A DNA stretch of 5,154 nucleotides from Sphingomonadaceae bacterium. GTDB taxonomy: Bacteria > Pseudomonadota > Alphaproteobacteria > Sphingomonadales > Sphingomonadaceae. The stretch's first letter is position 1, and every line of letters begins with the position of its first letter. This document shows positions 1 to 5,154 of the stretch, in pieces. A program made the translations under genes and the position numbers. The notes below the pieces were generated by a model. That model was not told where the DNA came from. It saw only the letters and a list, made by a program, of their open reading frames with translations, and did no database searches. The DNA lies in contig JAEMTM010000049.1 of NCBI GenBank assembly GCA_016462305.1, forward strand, positions 7,381-12,534, read 5' to 3'.

Positions 1-18
1 TAATCCACGGTCGTTTCA

Positions 19-46
19 TAAACTTTTTCGCAATTTGATAAGTTTA
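19..46. promoter_or_regulatory. AT-rich leader with a 7-bp dyad upstream of the coiled-coil gene
   Basis: The 83 bases before the first gene carry no supported coding sequence and are clearly more AT-rich than the rest of the window, as expected for a promoter region. A perfect inverted repeat, TAAACTT (19-25) and AAGTTTA (40-46), is separated by 14 bases. The hexamer CGTTTC also occurs twice, at 12-17 and 47-52. The dyad could be an operator or a small RNA hairpin. No clean sigma-70 type pair could be assigned: TTGATA at 35-40 has no good -10 box at 17 bases. The true promoter may start left of the window. This is a weak regulatory call based on base composition and symmetry alone. Confidence 0.25.
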
Positions 47-83
47 CGTTTCTCTAACCGAATAATGTGTTAAAAAGGGCGCT

Positions 84-2375
84 ATGACCAAACGCTCCAA
101 AATCGTCGGCCTGAACCGCGAAATCGCTGAAACCGAACCCGAAACTGCTGTGCAGGATGTAAACAGCAATGCCGAAGGCCTTGCGGAAAATAATCAAGCA
201 GCGGATTATGCGTATGATCATGGGGCGGACGAAACGTCAACCCGTGCGGGTGCCGGGCAATATATTGCTCCAATCCTGCTGTTGGTCGCGTTCGTTGGTT
301 GGTCGACGTTTTTTGGCCTAACATATTGGTCTGAAGCGCAATTCGGTATGAACAATGATCGGGTTGCAACGCTGATCGCGACATGGGCCATGCCGACGCT
401 TTTAATATCTGTCCTGTGGCTGCTGTCCATGCGTAACAGCAGCCGGGAAGCCTCACGCTTTGGCAAATTGGCGAAGCTGTTGCGGACGGAAAGCGACGCG
501 TTGGCAATACGGATGCGGTCGGTGAACGAAGAAATATCGCTTGCACGCCAATTTCTCTCCGAAAATGCGCGTGAGCTGGAAACAGTCGGTCGCCAATCTT
601 CAAAAAACCTAGCGGACTCTGCGCAGTTGTTATCGGCTGCTCTTGCGGATAGCGATGAAAAGGCAAAGACGCTGGAATCGGTGAGCAACGCCGCCAATGC
701 AAATTTGGAGCAACTCCGCAAACATTTGCCTGTTGTGACAAGCGCAGCCAAAGATGTCAGCAACCAGATCGGAAGCGCAGGTAATGATGCGCAGGTTCAG
801 GTTAAGGCAATGATTGCTGCCCTTGAGCGCGTAAGCGATGCGGGTAAATCTGTAAGCGACTATATGGAGAATGTCGAAACGCGCGCGGATGACTTGTCCA
901 ACCGGCTAGAGCAATCGTTGATCGACAATGTGAAGCTGCTCGACGACAAAAGCGCAGAAGCGCTCGACCGAAGCGCCGAAATGGCCACGCTTATGGACAG
1001 CGCCGCACAAGCGATTTCACATGGCATCGCGCAGGCATCAAGCGATGCCGACACCCTCATCACCCGCAGCAAAGCGCAAATCCTGGCCAACCTCGCCGAC
1101 CTACGCCGCGCTTTGGGTGACATTGAAGCGCAATCCAGCCAGGAAGAGGCGCGCATTCAGGCCGTGATCGCTCATATTAGCGAACATATTCAAAACAGTG
1201 CCGCGCAGATTTCAGAGATTGACCGCGCAGCGATCGACCAGACGTCGAAACTTGCCTTTGCCGTATCGGCGCTGGACGAAAGCACCCGTTCACTGGGAAT
1301 TGCCCTGTCCGATAACCAATCGACCACAGCGAGCTTATTGGACCAATCGGACAAGTTGATTGGATCGCTCAGCGCGGCCAATCTGGAAATAAGCCATAAG
1401 ATTCCCGCCGCGATGGACAGTGTGAACGCGCGCATGACGCAAGGCATAGAGCAAGTGAACTCCGCTCTTGCTGCTGCGGAAGCGCTCGACAATATCAGCG
1501 ACGGAACGCTTGAAAAGCTGAACGATATTGAGCAATTAATCTCCGCGCAACATGACGCTGTTGGTGCGTTGATGGCCCAAAGCGATGCACATTTTGCCGC
1601 ACGCCATGAACAAGTAGATGCCCTCGGCGCGGCGCTCAAGCAAACGCAGGCTCTGCTGCAAGACATGTCGGATCAAGCAAATGACAATTTGGTCACATCG
1701 TTGCTCCGCGTGCGTGAAACAACGCGCGCTGCCGCAGAAAGCAGCCGCAAGATCCTTGACGAGGAGCTGGTGCATATCGCCGATCAGTTGACCGAACAAA
1801 ACCGCGCGGCATTGGCCAATGCACTGGATGCGCAGGTCGCGTCGATGAATGAAGCGGTGCAAGACGCGATCACGCACAACATCGAATTGTCGCAAACCGC
1901 CTCTTCCTTGGTGGCCAAACAACTTGGCGAACTCAATGACATGACGATCAGCCTTGAAAGCCGAATCGCAGATACGATGAACAGTTTTGAATCGGTCCAA
2001 GATGACAGCTTTGCCCGTCGCATGGTGATTTTGACCGAATCTTTGAATTCGACCGCTATCGACGTCACCAAAATATTGTCCAACGACGTTACCGATACCG
2101 CATGGGCAGCCTATCTAAAGGGCGACCGGGGCGTGTTTACCCGTCGCGCCGTGCGCTTGCTGGATTCGCGTGAGGCAAAGATTATTGCCAAACATTATGG
2201 CGATGACAGCGAATTCCGCGAACATGTAAACCGTTATGTGCATGATTTTGAAAGCATCATGCGCCTTTTGCTCAGCACGCGCGATGGGAACGCGATTGGC
2301 GTTACCTTGCTGTCGTCGGACATAGGCAAGCTGTACGTGGCGCTGGCGCAAGCCATTGAGCGGCTGCGCCAATGA
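84..2375 (+). CDS. Membrane-anchored long coiled-coil protein, TipN-like in layout; function unknown
   Basis: A 763-residue protein. Residues 1-59 are acidic, polar and probably disordered. Two hydrophobic helices follow at about 60-82 and 94-116, separated by a very short loop. The basic stretch after the second (R117, R121, R125, K128) places the long remainder in the cytoplasm by the positive-inside rule. Residues 118-635 are rich in Ala, Ser, Asp, Glu, Gln and Leu and almost free of breakers: only P216 and P441, no Trp or Cys, and five other aromatics. This is typical of a long helical coiled-coil rod. A compact domain with more aromatics, about 640-763, closes the protein. ATG 84 is preferred because AAAAAGGG (72-79) lies just upstream and the next Met codons fall within or after the membrane segments. 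The gene seems to be transcribed alone and converges on the rnj operon. The layout recalls the Caulobacter polarity protein TipN, but this is architecture only. Chemotaxis receptors and Apo/kinesin-like database labels are likely composition-driven alternatives. Confidence 0.9.
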   Translation: MTKRSKIVGLNREIAETEPETAVQDVNSNAEGLAENNQAADYAYDHGADETSTRAGAGQYIAPILLLVAFVGWSTFFGLTYWSEAQFGMNNDRVATLIATWAMPTLLISVLWLLSMRNSSREASRFGKLAKLLRTESDALAIRMRSVNEEISLARQFLSENARELETVGRQSSKNLADSAQLLSAALADSDEKAKTLESVSNAANANLEQLRKHLPVVTSAAKDVSNQIGSAGNDAQVQVKAMIAALERVSDAGKSVSDYMENVETRADDLSNRLEQSLIDNVKLLDDKSAEALDRSAEMATLMDSAAQAISHGIAQASSDADTLITRSKAQILANLADLRRALGDIEAQSSQEEARIQAVIAHISEHIQNSAAQISEIDRAAIDQTSKLAFAVSALDESTRSLGIALSDNQSTTASLLDQSDKLIGSLSAANLEISHKIPAAMDSVNARMTQGIEQVNSALAAAEALDNISDGTLEKLNDIEQLISAQHDAVGALMAQSDAHFAARHEQVDALGAALKQTQALLQDMSDQANDNLVTSLLRVRETTRAAAESSRKILDEELVHIADQLTEQNRAALANALDAQVASMNEAVQDAITHNIELSQTASSLVAKQLGELNDMTISLESRIADTMNSFESVQDDSFARRMVILTESLNSTAIDVTKILSNDVTDTAWAAYLKGDRGVFTRRAVRLLDSREAKIIAKHYGDDSEFREHVNRYVHDFESIMRLLLSTRDGNAIGVTLLSSDIGKLYVALAQAIERLRQ

Positions 2376-2378
2376 GTT

Positions 2379-2651
2379 CTAAACGGGCGGGTTAAACAAC
2401 CCGTCGAAGCTGTCGCGGTTTATCCAGCCATAGCTATAATTGGCGTAATATAACGCAAACAAAGCAGCCGAAAGCATTGTCGTCCGCAGCAAAATCTTCC
2501 GGGGTTGGAAATTCCCCGGCGCACTATCTGCTTGGCCGGGGGTCTTGGGCAGGCCCAGTTCGTCATGCGTGCGCACACCGATGGGCAAGATGACGAACGC
2601 CGTCATAACCCAAAACAGCAAATAAATGGCAATAATCGAGGTCCAGGTCAT
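2379..2651 (-). CDS. DUF1467 family small inner-membrane protein
   Basis: A 90-residue protein with two predicted membrane helices, about residues 4-24 and 56-73. They flank a polar loop with the pattern RTHDELG (27-33) followed by a PG...SAP motif (38-45), which I recognise as typical of the DUF1467 family of alphaproteobacteria. Full length matches that family. The basic residues of the loop (R27, K36, R51, K52, R56) suggest that it faces the cytoplasm and that both ends face the periplasm; this is inference. The start overlaps the rnj stop in an ATGA junction sharing 4 bases, and GGAG (minus strand, 2660-2657) lies 5 bases before the ATG, so translation is probably coupled to rnj. It is the last gene of the operon visible here, and its stop is 3 bases from the stop of the convergent coiled-coil gene. 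No function is established for the family; membership in an RNase J operon does not by itself prove a role in RNA decay. Confidence 0.88.
   Translation of the reverse strand: MTWTSIIAIYLLFWVMTAFVILPIGVRTHDELGLPKTPGQADSAPGNFQPRKILLRTTMLSAALFALYYANYSYGWINRDSFDGLFNPPV
2386..2405 (-). terminator. Possible weak hairpin terminator inside the end of the DUF1467 gene
   Basis: CGGGTT (2388-2393) and AACCCG (2398-2403) form a perfect 6-bp stem with a 4-base loop. It extends to 8 bp if a G-T wobble and one further G-C pair are allowed (2386-2393 with 2398-2405). Read on the minus strand the stem is followed by CGTTTAG, which has only three T residues, so it is a poor match to an intrinsic terminator. 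Read on the plus strand it has no T tract at all. The hairpin lies within codons 83-89 of the DUF1467 gene, just before the stop. It could instead stabilise the mRNA 3' end or be chance. Confidence 0.25.
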
Positions 2652-4291
2652 GCGGTCTCCACTATCAAAACATCCACGATCGGCTTCTTACCCGTCCAGC
2701 TTACCGCCACACGGCGCACCGCCAAACGCACAGTTTCGCGCAACTTGTCATAATCACCGCGATGGTCCTTCACCGCCTTAACAGCAGCGGCAGTGGCTTC
2801 TTCCAGAAAATCGTCCAGATCTTCCTCAATCGGCACACCGTGCAATCGTATCTCAGGGTTGCCGAGCATCCGGTCTTTCGCGTCCAGCGCGAAGGCGACC
2901 GAGATCAGGCCATACCATGACAGGCGGCGGCGTTCGTTCAAGGTCGCGCCGTCGGCGGCGATGATGGTGTCCCCATCGAGGATCAAGCGGCCAGTGCGTT
3001 CCTTGCCGATGATTTGAGGCTCACCGGGCGCGAGGCGCACCACGTCGCCATTGGATTGCACCACGGCCTTTGGCACGCCATGCGCCCGCGCAAACCGCGC
3101 CTGTTCCGCCATATGTCGGCGCTCGCCATGGACGGGAATAAGGATTTCTGGCCGAACCCAATCATAGAGCGCGGCAAGTTCCGGTTGCCCCGGATGGCCG
3201 GACACATGCACATGCGCCTGCTTTTCGGTAACGGTCAGGATGTCACGTTCGGCAAGCTTGTTCATGATCACGCCAATGGCGATTTCATTACCCGGTATCT
3301 GCTTCGACGAGAAAATAACCGTGTCGCCTGCTTCCAGCTTCACCGGGTGATTGCCCTCGGATATGCGCGCCAAAGCCGCCCGTGCCTCCCCCTGCCCGCC
3401 CGTGGCGACCACGATAACGTCGTGACGTGGGAGGCTATCGACGCTCTCCATATCCACCGTCTTAGGCATATCTTTCAAATAGCCATTCGCCTGCGCGGCC
3501 TCAATAATCCGGTGGAGCGAGCGTCCTGCGAAACATAAGGTGCGGCCGCTTTCGCGCGCGACCTCGCTTAAGGTCTGCAACCGCGCAGCATTAGACGCAA
3601 AGGTTGTGACAACGACCCTGCCCTTGGCAGCCTTAACAGACTTCAGCAGGTCTTCCTTTACGCTGCCTTCACTGCCGCTAGTTTCCGGATTGAACACGTT
3701 GGTGGAATCACACACCATCGCCAACACTTTGCTATCGCCAATGGCGGTCAGCGCCTCTTGCGTCGATGGCGTGCCCAATATGGGGTGCGGATCCAGTTTC
3801 CAGTCGCCAGTGTGGAAAATCTTCCCATAAGGCGTGTTGATCAAGCAAGCGCTCATTTCAAGGATCGAGTGGGCCAAGGTGACGAATTTGAAGTCGAACG
3901 GCCCCAAGGAAAACGCACCGTCCATCGGGATCACGTTGAGTTCCACGATGTCGGCGATGCCTTCTTCTTCCAGCTTGCCCCGGATGAGAGTTGCCGTGAA
4001 CGGTGTGGCATAAAGTGGCACACCTAAGTCGGCGGCAAAATAGGCAACGGCGCCGATATGATCTTCATGGCCATGGGTCAGCACGATACCCAGAAGGTCG
4101 TCCTTGCGCTTTTCGATGAATTCCAGATCGGGCAGGACAAGGTCAATTCCGGGATATTCCGAATTCGCGAATGTAAGGCCCAAGTCGACCATCACCCATT
4201 TGCCCTGACAACCGTATAAATTGACGTTCATTCCGATTTCGTTGGACCCGCCAAGGGCAAGGAAAAGCAGTTCATTTTTTGGGGTCGTCAT
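2648..4291 (-). CDS. rnj: Ribonuclease J
   Basis: A 547-residue metallo-beta-lactamase/beta-CASP nuclease of usual RNase J length. The family acts as a 5'-3' exoribonuclease and endoribonuclease in the cytoplasm, and in alphaproteobacteria it takes part in rRNA 5'-end maturation and mRNA turnover. The N-terminal LGGSNEIGMN (13-22) is a family signature. The zinc site is complete: HGHEDH with H73, H75, D77 and H78, then H141, D163 in TGDWKLD, and H388 in PVHGE. The beta-CASP part shows FASN (231-234), GGQGE (298-302), SSKQIPGNE (328-336) and SGH with H366 (364-366). These positions lie within one or two residues of those in Bacillus RNase J1. The C-terminal domain ends with an RRVAVSW...KKPIVDV stretch (526-540). 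The start shares one base with the coaX stop (TGATG) and its product sits at the normal distance from the signature, so no other start is needed. RNase Z and other beta-lactamase-fold hydrolases are excluded by the beta-CASP and C-terminal motifs. Confidence 0.97.
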   Translation of the reverse strand: MTTPKNELLFLALGGSNEIGMNVNLYGCQGKWVMVDLGLTFANSEYPGIDLVLPDLEFIEKRKDDLLGIVLTHGHEDHIGAVAYFAADLGVPLYATPFTATLIRGKLEEEGIADIVELNVIPMDGAFSLGPFDFKFVTLAHSILEMSACLINTPYGKIFHTGDWKLDPHPILGTPSTQEALTAIGDSKVLAMVCDSTNVFNPETSGSEGSVKEDLLKSVKAAKGRVVVTTFASNAARLQTLSEVARESGRTLCFAGRSLHRIIEAAQANGYLKDMPKTVDMESVDSLPRHDVIVVATGGQGEARAALARISEGNHPVKLEAGDTVIFSSKQIPGNEIAIGVIMNKLAERDILTVTEKQAHVHVSGHPGQPELAALYDWVRPEILIPVHGERRHMAEQARFARAHGVPKAVVQSNGDVVRLAPGEPQIIGKERTGRLILDGDTIIAADGATLNERRRLSWYGLISVAFALDAKDRMLGNPEIRLHGVPIEEDLDDFLEEATAAAVKAVKDHRGDYDKLRETVRLAVRRVAVSWTGKKPIVDVLIVETA

Positions 4292-5073
4292 CAGTTAATT
4301 TCTCTATTCCTATATAAAAGCGCCAGCCCCCGCAGCGTCAAATCGGGCTCTACCCGGTCAAATAAATGGCCATGTTGCTGAAACAAGATGGCCAAACCAC
4401 CGGTCGCAATGACCGATACTGGTTCGCCGATTTCAGCTTTCATCCGTGCGAGCATCCCTTCGATCATCGCCACATAGCCCCAATAGATGCCAATCTGCAT
4501 TTGTCCAACAGTCGTTGTGCCAATTACGCTTTCATTTGGCGGTGGTTCGATTGCAATTCGCGGCAGCATGGCTGCGGCGGCATAGAGGGCATCGAGTGAC
4601 AGGTTGACCCCCGGCGCGATGCTGCCCCCGCGATAGGAACCATCTGGCCCGATATAATCAAAGGTGGTTGCTGTGCCAAAGCTGATGACGACCTTGTGCC
4701 CGTCGGCCAATGACTGCGCGGCGATGGCGTTCACTGCACGATCAGCGCCAACGGCGTGCGGTTCGGCCACACGTAATGGAATACCCCAACCAACGCTTCC
4801 GCGTCCGGCAACCAAGGCCTCAGTTCCAAAATAGCGTGCCGCGAGCAATTGCAGATTGTGCAAAGCGCGCGGAACGACCGTGGCAATAATGACCGCGTTT
4901 ATATCTGAGCGGCGAAAGCCGGCCATCTGAATCAATTGGTCCAACCATACGGCATATTCATCCGACGTGCGCCGCGCATCGGTCGCAATGCGCCATCGCT
5001 GCAATATTTCGCCAGCGTCATTAACCAATGCAAATTTCACATTGCTGTTACCCGTATCAATCGCGAGCAGCAT
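4291..5073 (-). CDS. coaX: Type III pantothenate kinase
   Basis: A 260-residue member of the ASKHA-fold type III pantothenate kinases, which use ATP to make 4'-phosphopantothenate, the first step of coenzyme A synthesis, in the cytoplasm. Visible motifs in order are DTGNSNVKF (6-14, the phosphate loop with D6), PHAVGADR (105-112, with the presumed catalytic base D111), SFGTATTFD (131-139), GGSIAPG (149-155), IGTTTVGQMQIG (184-195), ATGGLA (223-228) and DLTLRGL (244-250). Length is normal. The position just before FGTATT, usually Asp in the family, is Ser131 here (AGC at 4683-4681). The start at 5073 places the DTGN motif at the expected distance from the N-terminus. A purine-rich AGGGGTGGG stretch precedes it. 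The gene follows birA after 12 bases and its TGA overlaps the rnj ATG by one base, which supports translational coupling. Type III enzymes are generally insensitive to feedback by CoA, unlike CoaA; this is family knowledge, not tested here. Confidence 0.95.
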   Translation of the reverse strand: MLLAIDTGNSNVKFALVNDAGEILQRWRIATDARRTSDEYAVWLDQLIQMAGFRRSDINAVIIATVVPRALHNLQLLAARYFGTEALVAGRGSVGWGIPLRVAEPHAVGADRAVNAIAAQSLADGHKVVISFGTATTFDYIGPDGSYRGGSIAPGVNLSLDALYAAAAMLPRIAIEPPPNESVIGTTTVGQMQIGIYWGYVAMIEGMLARMKAEIGEPVSVIATGGLAILFQQHGHLFDRVEPDLTLRGLALLYRNREIN

Positions 5074-5085
5074 AGCCCACCCCTG

Positions 5086-5154
5086 CTAAATTAGAAAAAC
5101 ATCGGCGGCGTGAATGGCACGAATTGAACCATCCGCCAAGCGAAGCCGCAAAGC
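5086..5154 (-). CDS. birA: Biotin--[acetyl-CoA-carboxylase] ligase, C-terminal end (partial)
   Basis: The minus strand is open from the right edge to TAG at 5088-5086 and gives the 22 residues ending LADGSIRAIHAADVFLI (last 17 shown). The pattern of a short beta strand, an xxDG turn, a second strand, then H/G-A-x-DVFL just before the stop is what I expect from the small SH3-like C-terminal domain of BirA-type biotin protein ligases. The enzyme activates biotin as biotinyl-AMP and attaches it to the carboxyl carrier protein of acetyl-CoA carboxylase. Position supports the call: birA directly upstream of coaX and rnj is a common alphaproteobacterial order. Only the tail is visible, so catalytic motifs and any N-terminal DNA-binding domain cannot be judged. 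The frame is short and the call depends partly on context. Confidence 0.75.
   Translation of the reverse strand, partial: ALRLRLADGSIRAIHAADVFLI

Noticed and set aside
35..66. Sigma-70 style promoter using TTGATA at 35-40 and AATAAT at 61-66
   Set aside because: The spacing is 20 bases, too long for a confident -35/-10 pair, and AT-rich leaders give such hexamers by chance. It was not listed as a promoter.
82..763. Minus-strand open frames of 219 and 181 codons opposite the N-terminal part of the coiled-coil gene
   Set aside because: They lie wholly antisense to a well-supported gene, have compositions unlike real proteins (rich in Arg, Ser, Pro, His or Cys), show no recognisable domain and overlap each other. 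They are shadow frames.
435..2000. The coiled-coil protein as a methyl-accepting chemotaxis receptor
   Set aside because: Two N-terminal membrane helices plus a long helical rod invite this label, but the loop between the helices is far too short for a sensor domain and the highly conserved signalling hairpin motif of receptors is absent. The C-terminal domain is also unlike a receptor.
2793..4027. Plus-strand open frames (2793-3017, 3014-3538, 3540-3830, 3758-4027) opposite rnj
   Set aside because: rnj is certain from its complete zinc-site motifs on the other strand. The plus-strand frames show no family motif and reflect the coding bias of the opposite strand.
4291..4320. AT-rich patch at the coaX/rnj junction as an internal promoter for rnj
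   Set aside because: The TATATA-like stretch encodes the last residues of CoaX, no matching -35 element is evident, and the overlapping stop/start favours read-through from upstream.
1..5154. Search for tRNA, rRNA, CRISPR arrays, insertion sequences, toxin-antitoxin pairs or a novel multi-gene system
   Set aside because: No regularly spaced direct repeats, terminal inverted repeats, transposase motifs or tRNA-like cloverleaf was noticed, and almost every base belongs to one of five genes in conserved housekeeping context apart from the coiled-coil gene.

Overview
The window looks like a piece of an alphaproteobacterial chromosome, most likely from the order Sphingomonadales. The pointers are the gene order birA–coaX–rnj–DUF1467 gene, the style of the encoded proteins and a moderate GC content. 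The placement at order level is inference from family resemblance and was not tested by a search. All genes are intact except the one cut by the right edge. I see no mobile elements, RNA genes, CRISPR arrays or signs of recent transfer.

Layout. Positions 1-83 are an AT-rich leader with a short dyad. A large plus-strand gene (84-2375) follows. It encodes a 763-residue protein with an acidic N-terminus, two closely spaced membrane helices, about 500 residues of Ala/Ser/Asp/Glu-rich helical rod and a compact C-terminal domain. It converges, with only 3 bases between stop codons, on a minus-strand operon read from right to left. That operon contains the last 22 codons of a probable biotin protein ligase gene (5154-5086), coaX for type III pantothenate kinase (5073-4291), rnj for ribonuclease J (4291-2648) and a small DUF1467 membrane protein gene (2651-2379). 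Coding density is close to complete.

How the genes fit together. The minus-strand genes are tightly coupled: a 12-base gap, then a TGATG junction sharing one base, then an ATGA junction sharing four. They are very probably co-transcribed from a promoter beyond the right edge. Two of the products serve cofactor metabolism (biotin attachment and the first step of coenzyme A synthesis), RNase J matures and degrades RNA, and the small membrane protein has no known role. In alphaproteobacteria this cluster commonly lies behind the nuo (complex I) operon, but nuo is not visible here.

The part least explained by known biology is the 763-residue protein. Its layout, two N-terminal membrane helices followed by a very long cytoplasmic coiled coil, resembles the Caulobacter polarity factor TipN. 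It ends in a distinct domain that looks conserved. I can support the architecture from the sequence but not the function. I found no convincing defence, toxin, secretion or other novel multi-gene system; the remainder is ordinary housekeeping sequence.
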